Part shown: positions 10,240 through 21,420 of the stretch, piece after piece
How positions within the stretch are numbered: position 1 is the stretch's first letter
Layout of the letters: each line of letters begins with the position of its first letter
From: Progne subis subis
Lineage: Eukaryota > Chordata > Aves > Passeriformes > Hirundinidae
NCBI GenBank assembly: GCA_022316685.1
Contig: JAKJHU010000674.1
Location: forward strand, 62,001-126,000
DNA length: 64,000 nt
Direction of reading: 5' to 3'
Notes under the pieces: generated by a model
The model's input: the letters and a program-made list of their open reading frames with translations, nothing else
What the model was told of the DNA's origin: nothing
Databases searched by the model: none
Program-made: the position numbers and the translations under genes

Positions 10240-11900
10240 ACATCAGAACCACAAAAATATGAGGCCTTAGTTGACACTGGTGCACAGTGCACATTACTCC
10301 CATCAAGACATGTGGGGGAAGAATCTGTTTCCATTGCTGGGGTGACAGGGGGCTCACAAGATTTTACTTTGGTGGAAGCTGATGTGAGCCTGACTGGAAA
10401 TGAGTGGAAGAGACACCCTATTGTGACTGGCCCAGAGGCTCCGTGCATTTTGGGCATAGACTTCCTCCGGAATGGCTATTACAAAGACCCGAAGGGATTT
10501 AGGTGGGCATTCGGGATAGCAGCTGTAGAGACAGGAGATGTTAAGCAGTTGAATACCTTGCCTGGACTATCAGAGAACCCATCTGCTGTAGGTCTTCTGA
10601 AGGTGGAAGAGCAACAAGTGCCAATTGCCACTTCAACAGTGCATCGCCGACAGTACAGAACAACTCGAGATGCTGTGATCCCCATCCACAAGATGATCCG
10701 TGAGCTGGAGAGCCAAGGGGTGGTCAGCAAAACCCACTCACCCTTCAACAGCCCCATCTGGCCTGTGCGCAAGTCTGACGGAGAATGGAGATTGACTGTG
10801 GACTACCGTGCCTTGAACGAAGTGACTCCACCATTGAGCGCTGCTGTGCCGGACATGCTGGAACTCCAGTACGAGCTGGAGTCCAAGGCAGCAAAATGGT
10901 ACGCCACCATTGACATTGCTAACGCATTTTTCTCCATTCCTCTGGCTGCAGAATGCAGGCCTCAGTTTGCTTTCACCTGGAGGGGCGTGCAGTACACCTG
11001 GAACCGACTGCCCCAGGGGTGGAAACACAGCCCCACCATCTGCCATGGACTGATCCAGGCTGCACTGGAAAAGGGTGAGGCTCCGGAACATCTACAGTAC
11101 ATTGATGACATCATTGTGTGGGGGAACACGGCAATGGAAGTGTTTGAGAAAGGAGAGAAGATCATCCAGATTCTCCTGAAGGCTGGCTTTGCTATCAAGA
11201 AGAGCAAAGTTAAGGGACCTGCTCAGAGATCCAGTTTCTAGGAATAAAGTGGCAAGATGGAAGGCGTCAGATTCCCACTGAAGTCATCAACAAAATCACA
11301 GCAATGTGTCCACCAACCAACAAAAAGGAAACACAAGCTTTCCTAGGCGCCATAGGTTTCTGGAGGATGCACATTCCTGAGTACAGCCAGATTGTGAGCC
11401 CTCTCTACCTGGTCACCCGCAAGAAGAACGATTTCCACTGGGGCCCTGAACAGCAACAAGCCTTTGCCCAGATCAAGCAGGAGATCGCTCATGCGGTAGC
11501 CCTTGGCCCAGTCAGGACGGGACCAGATGTGAAGAACGTGCTCTACTCAGCAGCCGGGAACAATGGCCTGTCCTGGAGCCTTTGGCAGAAGGTGCCTGGG
11601 AGACTCGGGGCCGGCCACTGGGATTCTGGAGCCGAAGCTACAGAGGGTCCGAAGCCAACTACACTCCAACAGAGAAGGAAATCTTGGCCGCCTATGAAGG
11701 AATTCAAGCTGCCTCAGAAGTAGTAGGCACTGAAACACAACTCCTGCTGGCACCTCGACTACCAGTGCTGGGATGGATGTTCAAAGCAGAAGTACCCTCT
11801 ACCCACCATGCCACCAATGCCACATGGAGCAAATGGATTGCCCTCATCACTCAGCGCGCCCGCATTGGAAACCCAAATCGCCCTGGGATTTGGAAATAAT
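10165..11900 (+). pseudogene. pol: ERV-I pro and reverse transcriptase (frameshifted)
   Basis: This is the protease and RT part of Pol. The aspartic protease motif LVDTGAQCTL is at about 10268-10297 and a second conserved run ILGIDFL at about 10449. RT motifs follow in order: WRLTVDYRALN, IDIANAFFSIPL, LPQGWKHSPTICH and the catalytic LQYIDDIIVWG (about 11091-11121), all intact. The first frame ends at 11241 because of a 1-base change near 11225. Further shifts near 11590 and 11890 connect to the RT connection region (QAFLGAIGFWR; YTPTEKEILAAYEG). LPQGW and YIDDI are the ERVL form. It cannot make a full Pol as read. Confidence 0.9.
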
Positions 11901-13344
11901 TACAAACTGGCCGGAAGGTGAAAACTTTGGTCTCATGGATGAAGAGGAGCAGGAACAAGTGACACGTGCTGAAGAAGCTCCACCATACAACCAACTGCCA
12001 GCAGAAGAAACTTGCTACGCTCTTTTCACTGACGGTTCCTGCCGCATCGTAGGGATGAAACGAAAGTGGAAAGCAGCCGTATGGAGCCCCACACGACAGG
12101 TTGCAGAAGCCACTGAAGGAGAAGGTGGGTCAAGCCAACTTGCTGAACTCAAAGCTGTTCAACTGGCCCTGGACATTGCTGAAAGAGAGAAGTGGCCAAA
12201 GCTCTACCTCTACACTGATTCGTGGATGGTAGCTAATGCTCTGTGGGGATGGCTGGAGAAGTGGAAAAAGGCCAATTGGCAGCGCAGAGGAAAGCCAATC
12301 TGGGCTGCAGATGAGTGGAAGGACATTGCCACTCGGGTAGAGAAGCTACCTGTCAAAGTCCGTCATGTAGATGCCCATGTCCCCAAGAGTCGGGCTAATG
12401 AGGAGCACCGAAACAACGAGCAGGTAGATCAAGCTGCAAAGATAGAGGTGTCAAAGATAGACTTAGATTGGCAACACAAGGGAGAGTTGTTCCTAGCTCG
12501 ATGGGCCCATGATGCCTCAGGTCACCAGGGCAGAGATGCCACCTATAAGTGGGCACGAGACCGAGGGGTGGATCTAACCATGGACAGTATTTCTCAGGTT
12601 ATCCATGACTGTGAGACGTGTGCTGCCATCAAGCAGGCCAAGCGGGTGAAGCCCCTATGGTATGGTGGGCGATGGTCCAAGTATAAGTACGGGGAAGCCT
12701 GGCAGATTGACTACATCACCCTTCCCCAAACCCGCCAAGGCAAGGCTACTGTGCTGACCATGGTGGAAGCCACAACTGGATGGCTGGAGACCTACCCTGT
12801 GCCTCACGCTACTGCCCGGAACACCATTCTAGGCCTTGAAAAGCAAGTTCTTTGGAGGCATGGTACCCCTGAGAGGATTGAGTCAGACAATGGAACTCAT
12901 TTCAAGAACAGCCTCATCAACAACTGGGCTAGGGAACATGGCATTGAGTGGGTGTACCATATCCCCTATCATGCACCAGCTTCAGGGAAGGTAGAAAGAT
13001 ACAATGGACTGCTAAAAACCACCCTGAAAGCACTGGGTGGGGGATCATTCAAAAATTGGGAGCAGCATCTAGCAAAGGCCACCTGGTTAGTTAACACCCG
13101 AGGTTCCACCAACCGAGCAGGCCCTGCCCAATCTGAGCCCCTACATACAGTAGATGGAGAGAAAGTCCCAGTAGTACATGTAAGAGGTTTGTTAGGGAAG
13201 ACAGTTTGGATCAATCCTGCTTCAAGTACAGAGGATCCCATCCGTGGGATTGTCTTTGCTCAGGGACCAGGCTGCACATGGTGGGTAATGCAGAAAGATG
13301 GAACCACACGATGTGTACCCCAGGGAGATTTGATTGTTGGGTGA
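11900..13344 (+). CDS. pol: ERV-I RNase H and integrase, continuous open frame
   Basis: The frame is open through to 13344 (from 11773 in the frame that includes the junction). RNase H acidic residues are seen in LFTDGSCR, AELKAVQLALDIAE and LYTDSWMVANA. Integrase follows, with the N-terminal zinc site (HDASGHQGRDATY, then CETCAAIKQ) and the catalytic triad in WQIDYITL, IESDNGTHF and GKVERYNGLL. It ends at TGA 13342-13344 just before the polypurine tract. This is the longest intact reading frame of the element and lacks only its upstream in-frame connection to RT. Confidence 0.88.
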
Positions 13345-13476
13345 GAACCGTGTGTAATTATGTTGTGTGCTGAATGGTACTGCCACTGTATGTAGCTGTG
13401 TATTGCATATTGTTTTTATATAGATGTATGTGTGTGTAGAGCTAGAGTATATATTAGTTTTAGTAAATTGACAATA

Positions 13477-13494
13477 TGGGGATAAGGGGTGGAA
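13477..13494 (+). promoter_or_regulatory. ERV-I polypurine tract
   Basis: A purine-rich run, GGGGATAAGGGGTGGAA, stands directly against the 3' LTR start, as required for plus-strand priming. The single non-purines are typical of ERVL tracts. Confidence 0.7.
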
Positions 13495-14149
13495 TGTCCT
13501 AGGGTAACTTTATGATGCTTGTATCCCCAATCGTCTGTTCTGTTTGTGCTGTATATTGAGTCCTGTGCCTTTAAGACTGGTTCTAAGAGCAAGGAGAAGC
13601 GCGGAGTTTGTTTTGAGAAAACTGCCTGACTCCTCCACATTCTTCTCCGGACGTGTTCGGCGGAGGCTTGGAGAGACTGCAGGACAGAGATCTTTTTGCT
13701 TTTAGTTAGTTTCAGCTAGCTAGGGCAGAGAAGTTCCCTGGACTGTTTTTTTTCTTTCTTTTTTCTTGGAACTGTTTAAACCTGCTCTGGACTGAAAACC
13801 CAGGGAGCACTGGGGGCTGCACCTGCGGCCCACCGGGGCCTGGAGCTCGGCATTTTCCAGCAGCGCCGGAGGGACTGGGACTGAGGAGAGACTGAGAGAG
13901 AGCCGAGCTCCACCCACGGCAAGGACTTTCTCAATTTGCCATCTCACTCCAGAAGAGAGGTTTTATTGTTTCATATTATTCATTCTTTATACTTGTATGC
14001 ACTTTATTTGTTTAGTAAAATAGTTTTTTCCACTTTTCTCCACAAAGGTTTTTTTTTCGGACTGGTTGGTGGGAGGAGCCACTTGGGTTTGCTTCCCAGA
14101 GGGATCCTATACAGGGGTTTTCCCCCAAATTTGTCTCCAAACCAGGACA
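13495..14149 (+). mobile_element. ERV-I 3' LTR
   Basis: It begins TGTCCTAGGG and ends CCAGGACA, about 655 bp, and is followed by the second ATGGG target copy at 14150-14154. It is nearly identical to the 5' LTR. Confidence 0.93.
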
Positions 14150-14735
14150 ATGGGATACAGGATGTCTTAAGATAGAACTGGCCTTGGGATGGGCAGAGTT
14201 GGGACTATTCCAAGGCAGGGAGTTTGGGTGGTGGTGTGATCCATGAAATAATTACCTTTTGGAACATAATGCATAGTTATGTATAACACAAACCTTAGAG
14301 CGTACGCGCAGCCAGTAAGGTTATTCCTAGGACACAAAGAAGATGATGAGCCTTCATCTGAAGAAGACCACCAAAAAGCCAAGAAGACCCGCTAACAGCA
14401 AGTGGAGCATGCACTATGTATATAGTGACGTAGATTTTAAGAATTGAAAATAGGAGGAGATTCACTGGAAATATTATTGAATATATATTAGCATACAGTA
14501 TATAAGTTTAAGTTGGATTACTTTGTTTTGCATGTGAGGTAGGTGAGAAGCAGCCCCTCCGTACCCCAGTTGGCTGTGCTTATGCTTTGTCCGAACATTA
14601 CTTATCCTTGATTAATCACTGCCAATTTTTTTTGTATATGCTTGATTATAAAATGCTATTTAAAAAAAATTGCATTGCTGCTAAATTCAACTTTGTTGCT
14701 TATTAAATTAGACATATAGAGCTTCATTTATAACA
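14150..14735 (+). mobile_element. ERV-II 5' LTR, second part
   Basis: This resumes the older LTR at ATGGGATACAGGATGTCTTA and runs to TTCATTTATAACA. It matches 23858-24434 of the 3' LTR, including the GAAGATGATGAGCCTTC block. A TATATAAG box near 14499 and a shared 'TGCTAAATTCAACTTTGTTG' end are typical LTR promoter and R/U5 features. Confidence 0.85.
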
Positions 14736-14738
14736 ATT

Positions 14739-14756
14739 TGGTGCTGAAACCTGGGA
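14739..14756 (+). promoter_or_regulatory. ERV-II primer binding site candidate
   Basis: TGGTGCTGAAACCTGGGA begins three bases after the LTR end. TGG starts are diagnostic of a tRNA 3' CCA. I cannot assign the tRNA from memory; it differs from the proline-type site of ERV-III. Confidence 0.6.
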
Positions 14757-15532
14757 ACTCCAGCCTGGGGAAGGACAGCTAGTCTAAGGAAGGAGCTTCC
14801 CCCAGGTCCTTTAAGGTGGTCCCGAGGTTAGACCAAGCTCCCAAGGAGTTCCAATTACGATAATGCATAAGCAAAGGAAGCCAGCAATAGGAGGACACAC
14901 GAAGGCTCCCGTTGGAGTGCCAGCTAAAGGTAAAGGTGCCTGTAAAACGTCTTGTGCACAAGAACTGCGTGGGAAAATGGACTGTGTAAGTACCACGGGG
15001 TTGGGCAGGTGGGCGGCTGTGTGTTTGTGCGTGTAGAGTATCTAAAATGGGGGCTGGTAGCCCAGACCCCTGAAGCAAGTGTGAACCTCCCAGTACCATG
15101 TTTTCAGCTCTCTGTGAGGAGACTGGCTGGGAAAGGAGGGAAGTGAAAAGAGAGAACGAGTGAGATTCCCTGGGAGGGACTGCAGGGAGGGTCCCGGCCC
15201 GAGAACCCAGGGGAAGGTCCGAGGAGAAGAGCGATTGATCACTGGGCAAGGTGAATAAGGAGGGAGCAATTGAGTCAAGTTCAATTTTCTTTGAGAAGTA
15301 AATAGTTGGTAACTTTAGTATGAGACTAAGAGGGATTGCAAGGGAAAGTGGCTAGAAGGATATAGTCAGGGAAGACAGATTGGGAGAAAGATTGGAATTA
15401 GGCATGAGGCAAACAGTTGGCAAAAACAAGATAGTGCAACAGAATAACAAGTGAGAGGATTGAACCATGAAGTGAGTGAGGGAGACCAAGATTCTCCTGG
15501 TACCGGGGTTTCTTGCTTTGTTGCTGCCAAAA
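14757..15532 (+). other. ERV-II leader
   Basis: This is untranslated leader between the primer site and gag. It probably holds the splice donor and packaging signal, neither of which I can place with confidence. No convincing coding frame was seen. Confidence 0.5.
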
Positions 15533-17187
15533 ATGGGCCCAAGCAAGAGTAACTCCTTAGACCTAGGAGCTGCGAATTATGAAGAAATTCACAAGAGCCT
15601 GGTATACCTGGGAACTGTGAGGGGGTTCTCAGAAGGGGAGCATCCCTCAGGACAGTCCACTGGGGATGATGTTACAATACTGGGATGCATGGGAATCCCA
15701 AAGAGGAAAAAGTAAGCAGAAAATGATTAATTATGTATGCTTGAATGGACAAAGGAATTCATCTGGAAAGATAACTTATATTGGCCAAAGTCTGGACCCT
15801 TTGAAGATTGGATTTGCCAGGCTTTGAATTTGTATGTGAATTCAAAAGAACCTTTTAATCAGGAAGAAAGGGAATACACTGCTCTGTGGCTTCCCAGGGG
15901 AAAGGGTGAATTTGTCACTTGGAGGCAGGGAAGCAAAGGTCATCTGTTGTATCCTTTACAAACTTGAGGGCAAGCAGCCAAAAAAGACAGACACGAGCCC
16001 TAGGATCCATTACATCACCTCCCAGCCCCTTATAGGCAACCTAATCAGCCCGTTCAACCCCAAGCCCCCGAGGGTCCTCCTGTAAATGCAAACACCCCCT
16101 ATTCAGGAGGGCCAGTAGCACATGAACTAGAGGGGAGGGGGGAGAGAAGTGATGATGGGGATGGGGAAGCAAAAATGGAAGATGGACTATACCCACTTAG
16201 AAAAGTTCCAGTGGCAAATCCAGAACAGAGACCTATTGGTGATGTGAGTGTTCCCCTGAACACAGGATGTTAGGGAGTTTAAGAAGGAGATGGGCAGGCT
16301 GCTAGAGGATCCTCTTGGAGTGGCAGAGAGATTAGATCAGATTTTGGGCTGAATATATACACCTGGGTGGAACGTGCAGTCTGTCTTAGGAATCTTGTTT
16401 ACCATGGAAGAAAGAGAAATGATTAGACATTCAGGAATGAGGGTTTGGGATAGAGAGTGTCAGGGGCCAGACCAGGGGGATCAGAAATGGCCTATGCAAG
16501 ATCCAGGTTGGAATAATCAGAATGAAAGACACAGGCAGAATATGAGTGATCTCCGGTGGATGATTATCCGAGGAATCTGGGAAGCAGTGCCCAAGGGGCA
16601 GAATATAAGGAAAGCTCTAATTGAGCACCAAGGGAAGGATGAACCCCTGGCAGACTGGTTAGAAAGACTATGAAAAGCTTTGCAGTTATATTCATGTGTA
16701 TACCCCGATACTGCAGCAGGACAGGTCCTTTTGGAAAACACAATTTGTAGCTAAGGCCTGGGGGCACATCAGGAGGAAGCTGGAAAAAGTAGAAAATTGG
16801 CAGGATAGGGGGCTTCAGGAATTGTTAAGAGAAGCACAGAAAGTGTATGTGAGAAGAGATGAGGAGAGGCAAAAGACAAAACCACATGATTTTATTGGCA
16901 GCAGTCAAGGAAACACAGACAACCATGAATACAGAGAAGCGCTCAGGAAAGAACAAACAGAAAAGGCAGGTCCCACCTCTGGGGATACGAGACCCACGTG
17001 TTTTTCCTGTCACCAGAAAGGACACTTAGCAAACTTCTTGTCCTACCTCCAGAAGTACAGGGACCCACTTGTTTTTATTGCCACAAAAAGGGGCATCTAC
17101 AAAAATTCTGTAGAAAGAGGCAGCAAGAGGACAAAATGCTTTCAAGAAGACTACGGGGGGTCAGGGGCTCTATTTAATGAGGATTGA
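15533..17187 (+). pseudogene. gag: ERV-II gag (several stops and frameshifts)
   Basis: The start MGPSKSNSLDLGA has Gly at position 2 and a nearby Ser, the usual myristoylation context of matrix. A matrix-like run (LEWTKEFIWKDNLYWPKSGP, about 15740) and a capsid-like run (about 16374-16673: FTMEEREMIRHSGM, then DEPLADWLERL) follow. The late capsid homology WGHIRRKLEKVENWQD (about 16760) parallels ERV-III. Two CCHC-type zinc knuckles are visible near 17000 (CFSCHQKGHLAN, last Cys lost to a shift) and 17070 (CFYCHKKGHLQKFC in another frame). Where related ERV-III has a gag UAG, this copy has TAC (near 17152). It is clearly dead. Confidence 0.8.
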
Positions 17188-19572
17188 ACACCTAGAAGAG
17201 CTCTTGATAAAACTGAAAATAGGTCCTCAAAAGGAAGAAATCACATTTTTGGTGGGGACAGAAGCTACTAGGTCCACAGTAAGAAAACTACCACAAGGAT
17301 GTGAAGTAAGTTGTGAACGTGTCCCAGTAATTGCGGTTAAATGAGAAGTTTTTCAGATTCCTGTAATTAAAAATGTGCAGAATGACTCAGATAAAAATTT
17401 GAACTGATTGATTTGGTATTAATACCAGAGGCTGATAATAATATATTAGGAAGGGACTGAATAATAGCCTTGGGGATTAAAATAACACCCTGTGAAGGAA
17501 AACTTAAAATCTATTCTTTAACTGAAGAAGATCATTTCGAGATTAGCGACACTGTGTGGTATACTGGTGAAGTAGGAAAATTAAACATTCAGCCCATTAG
17601 CGTTGAAATACAGAACCCAGAAATCCCCATTCGAGGTAAAACAATATCCGATATCACTGGAAGGTCAGAAGGGACTGAAATCGGTAGTTGAGAAATTCAG
17701 TACATCAGGGGTGTTGGAGTCCTGTGTGTCACCACATCATACCCCCATCCTGCCGGTAAAGAAGCCTGATGGTAGCTACCGACTAGTCCAGGATCTCAGA
17801 GCGGCAAATCAAAGAACCATTACCCGCTTTCCAGGAGGAGCTAAGCCAGATACCTCCTAATTACATTTGGTACAGTGTCATGGATTTAAAGGATGCCTTT
17901 TGAACTTGCCCTCTGGATGAGGGCAGTAGGGATTGCCTTTGAGTAGGAGGACACAGATACAGGTAGGAGAGAGCAATTCAGGTGAACGGTGCTACCGCAA
18001 GGTTTTACAGCGGCACCAAATCTTTTTGGGAGGGCGTTAGAAAATCTTTGGAAATCCTTTGAGTTCACACAAAGGAATTAAGCTGCTAGCAGTATGTAGA
18101 TGATGTGTTAGTAGCAAGAGAAAGTGAAGAGGAAATGAGAAAGGGTACTTATTAAGCTTCTAAATTTTCTAGGAGAAAATGGGCTGGAGATATCAAAGTC
18201 AAAATTGCAGTTTGTAGAGTCAGAAGTGTGGTATTTAGGTCATTGGATTAGTAAGCGAAAGAAAAAGCTCGACCCTGAAAGGGTTTCAAGAATATTGAAC
18301 ATGGGACCCCAAAGTCTAAAAGAGAAATAAAGCAGGTTTTGAGTCTTTAGGGTTATTGTAGGCAAGAGATAGAAGGGTTTAGTAGAAAATTAAAATTTCT
18401 ATACGGGAAATTAACTACCAATTCACATGAAATGGACTGAAAGGGATCAGGAAAATTTGAGCAAGTTAAAGAAGCCCTACTGCAAGCTCCTGTACTGAGC
18501 CTTCCCAATTTAGACAAGCCTTTTCAATTATTTGTTAATACAGTTGATCAAACGGCTTATGAAGTATTGACTCAAGGTTGGGCAGGAAGCCGAAAGCCAC
18601 TAGGATATTATTCCAAATTATTGGATCCAATTAGCAAGAGCTGGCCAACATGACTGCAAGCTCTGGTAGTCACTGCTGTGTTTGTAGAAGAAGCACAAAA
18701 AGTAACCTTTGGGGACACCACTGGAAGTGTAAACCCCCCATAATATTAGGGGAATCCTTGCTAAAAAGGCTGAAAAAATGGTTAACTGATAGCAGAATAT
18801 TAAAACTATGAGGCTATCTTGATAGCCTCCCCTGAATTAGAGATGAGTGACAAATATACAAAGCCCCGCTCAGTTCCTTTACGGGGACCCGGGGAAGAAT
18901 TAATACACTGATTAACACATGGAGGTCATAGAGTTACAAACAAAAATATGCCCAGATTTAAGAGAACAAGAATTAAAAACAGGAGAAAAATTATTTATTG
19001 ATGTATCATCCCGAGTGGTAGACGGAAGAAGGAAATCTGGGTAAGCCATAATTTGTGGAGAAAAAACTAGAAGTAAAAGAATTTGGTCCCCTTAGCCCGT
19101 CCTGGTCAGCACAAGCCTGTGAACTCCATACATTATTCTATGCATTGCTGTTATTAAAGGATTGAGAAGGGACCATATACACCGACTCAAACATGCCTTT
19201 GGGGTAGTGCATACATTTAGAAAATATTTGGAAAGAAAGGGACTTAAAAACACTCAAAGAAAAGGAATAGTACACCAAGGATTGATAATTCAAATTCTTA
19301 CGGCTTTGAAGAGCCCAAAAAAGATGGCAGTGGTTCATGTGAAAGGCCACCAGAGGGGGAGAGGCATTAAAAGAAAAAGAAACAATTTGCCTGATGATAA
19401 AGGTAAGAAAGCTTCCCTGAGGGAAAACAGCAATGTAATTAGGACTTTTCAGGAAGCAGGAGCACAAAATCAAACACCATACTTTTCTTTAGCAGAAAGA
19501 GAAGCCATGAAAAACCTAGGAGCAACTCTAAAAGAGGGACAATGGATTCTCCCTGATGAAGCCACAGTTTGA
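17188..19572 (+). pseudogene. pol: ERV-II protease, RT and RNase H remnants
   Basis: Pol is broken by many stops. The protease region near 17250 has lost its active-site context (VGTEATRST where LVDTGA is usual). RT motifs are recognisable: SPHHTPILPVKKPDGSYRL and LVQDLRAANQRTI (about 17730-17815), MDLKDAF (about 17880) and QYVDDVLVA (about 18090). The thumb and connection parts follow to about 18830. RNase H shows FIDVSSRVVDGRRKSG (about 18990) with the first Asp kept, and a VVHVKGHQ run (about 19330). Sequence equivalent to the RNase H-integrase linker (AMKNLGATLKEGQWIL) ends at 19572. RT type is the same as ERV-III. Confidence 0.82.
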
Positions 19573-21220
19573 ACGGCAGAAAAAGGCTAGACTCATGCTT
19601 CAAGGGTAAAAGGACCTATACCAAATGAAGATTGGAAAATTATTTTGGCACCAGGAGACCTGAAAGTAAATTAAAAAAGACTTAAATTTGATTAAACCTT
19701 TTATTGAGGTTCAAAACGCAGTTTAAAGTAAAACTGTAATTTATCCACGACATGGCTGAAGAGAGCATTTGGTGCCCAGAGGCTATAGCTCATATGGAAA
19801 ATTGTTTTCGGCTGTGGATTTCACATAAGTGCTGCAACACATTTGGTGTGCCACCCACATATTGAAAGAATAACCCAGCCCAGGATATTCCAGATATCCT
19901 TAGGACAGAAAGGTCAGAAGCTGCCATCCCGCAGAGAGAAGTTTCCGTGTTTCAGCAAGGTGGCTGCAAACACGGTCATTCAGTGTGAGCGGTGTAAAGC
20001 AGTGACCATGAAGTGGCTGAGACAAAGACATTGGCACAGAACAACTGTACCTTGGACCAAAGAGATGTAGCTTTTATGATTAATTGTATACGATGTTTTA
20101 GTAGAGTAGAGTAAGACTTTAGAATGCACAATTGGGTTTTAGCACAGATCAACAATAATACTTATTTGCAACAATTTATAATAAAAGATCAAGTACAAAG
20201 AGCATTTATTTATTTAGCGTTTCACGTGGAAGGATTAGTGAGAATACAGCAAGAGAACAAAGGGTAATAGTAATAAAATGTGGATATAGTAAGATACCCA
20301 GAAACAACAGAAAAAAAGAAATTAATTATCTTGCTTAACTTGTCCAAACTATAGAACTCCTTTGATAATTAGCCATTAAAAATTTGTGTTTTGTCATTGC
20401 AATTAACATTAATTTATTAGAAAAATTAGGCATTCTGGATTGGCTGTTGACAGCAACCCCATTGAGTTCAGAGGCAGAACAATGCCAGTGGGAAGGGATT
20501 AGACACTTCCTTGATCAATGGGAACAGCCTGAACAGATTGAAAATCTTTTAAGAGACCCTCAGCGACTAACACTAACAGATTTCATTGAGGTACTACAAT
20601 TCCAGAAAAAGAGACTGGGAACACCTGTTACTGAAAGAGTCCAAGGACAAGTAACACACTGGGAGTGTACTAAGCATGGCTTAGAGTGTTGCCCATGGGT
20701 TTGTGTTATTTGTGCGCTTTGCCTTAATTCGTGGTGGAGAGTAACAAGAGCAGGAGAAAGACAACTGATTTGTTTAACGTGCTTAGATTGCGTGTGTGAA
20801 CAGTTAACTTTAAAAAGTTTTTCCAGTGATTTTTTTGGAACACCTTTGAGATAGAAGATGGAACCTTTTATGCAATGGTCCAATTAATGGAAAATTTAGA
20901 CCAATAAGTTTAACTATATTAGCTTTTGAGCAGGTGAAGAGAGCAAACAATTCATAATATTATAGACCACTGTATCATAATTAACAGTTGCTGTGGAGAA
21001 GGAATTTGTGTGCCACGCTATAGACACATTTCTTACGTAACTGGCACTGTGAATGTGCCTATTGGTGGCGATGAAGAGTTAATAATTATCCGCGACATCG
21101 GAGCAAAAAGCAACCAACAAACCAGGTTGTTAACTGAAGTAGTGAAAAAGCAAATCTTAATTGTAGTTGGCACATCTCTGGAGCTTTGGTGGTTTAGACT
21201 AAAAGAAGAAGTAGATGACT
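19573..21220 (+). other. Unassigned block in ERV-II where integrase is expected
   Basis: In ERV-III the integrase zinc site follows within about 100 bases of the matching linker. Here no HHCC motif, no DDE triad and no GPY/F-type C-terminus can be found in any frame, although flanking pol and env parts are recognisable. The block is AT-rich, contains a small cysteine-containing frame near 19843-20070 (CERCKAVTMKW) and the two open frames listed separately. It may be a replacement, an insertion, or integrase decayed beyond reading. Confidence 0.55.
20369..20854 (+). CDS. Cysteine-rich open frame, unknown
   Basis: Some 162 codons are open in an otherwise stop-ridden provirus. There is no ATG in the frame; it opens after a TAA at 20366, so translation would need splicing or frameshifting. 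The N-terminal half is helical and acidic (LLEKLGILDWLLTATPLSSE; DPQRLTLTDFIEVLQFQKKR). The C-terminal half is rich in Cys and Trp, with spacing C-x3-H-x4-CC-x3-C-x2-C-x2-C, about 18 residues, then C-x2-C-x2-C-x-C, which looks zinc-binding. I do not recognise it as gag, pol or env. Alternatives are a retroviral accessory gene, captured host exons, or a chance frame. Confidence 0.35.
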   Translation, partial: LAIKNLCFVIAININLLEKLGILDWLLTATPLSSEAEQCQWEGIRHFLDQWEQPEQIENLLRDPQRLTLTDFIEVLQFQKKRLGTPVTERVQGQVTHWECTKHGLECCPWVCVICALCLNSWWRVTRAGERQLICLTCLDCVCEQLTLKSFSSDFFGTPLR

Positions 21221-21222
21221 AA
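20941..21222 (+). CDS. Second unassigned open frame in ERV-II
   Basis: About 93 codons are open from a stop at 20935 to TAG at 21220-21222, without an ATG near the start. Notable runs are a cysteine cluster (INSCCGEGICVPRY) followed by TGTVNVPIGGDEELIIIRD and VVKKQILIVVGTSLELWWF, which looks like beta strands and a hydrophobic strand. An adjacent frame just upstream (RPISLTILAFEQVKRANN, about 20895) may belong to it across a 1-base shift. The family is not recognised. Confidence 0.25.
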   Translation, partial: EQTIHNIIDHCIIINSCCGEGICVPRYRHISYVTGTVNVPIGGDEELIIIRDIGAKSNQQTRLLTEVVKKQILIVVGTSLELWWFRLKEEVDD

Positions 21223-21420
21223 CCAGAGAGAGAGAGGGGGAGAGGGCAGTGCTGCGGGAACTGTAAGTAATCTGTGCCATCCTTGAAACAAACATGAAGG
21301 CCAAGGGTACCAGTGAGACCAAAGGCACCATTAACTAGGATCCCAGGATATAAACTTTCCTCCCAAGAATCCTGACATCTTGGCCCTTGGCTGCAACCCA
21401 AAGGCCTTGAGGACAGTAGA

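Larger units (their letters stand above)
7502..14149 (+). mobile_element. ERV-I: ERVL-like provirus inserted in the ERV-II LTR
   Basis: This is a complete ERVL-type (class III, spuma-related) element: 5' LTR 7502-8154, primer site, leader, gag, pro-pol, polypurine tract, 3' LTR 13495-14149. It is bounded by ATGGG at 7497-7501 and 14150-14154, a 5-bp duplication. The empty site survives in the ERV-II 3' LTR as GCAGATGTTATGGGATACAG near 23855, which proves the insertion. Pol has the ERVL-type order protease, RT, RNase H, integrase, with no env between pol and the 3' LTR, as expected for ERVL. The LTRs differ by about a dozen small changes in roughly 650 bp. Confidence 0.93.

Noticed and set aside
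13495..14149. A third independent LTR family at 14150-14735
   Set aside because: This is the second half of the ERV-II 5' LTR, shown by its match to 23858-24434.
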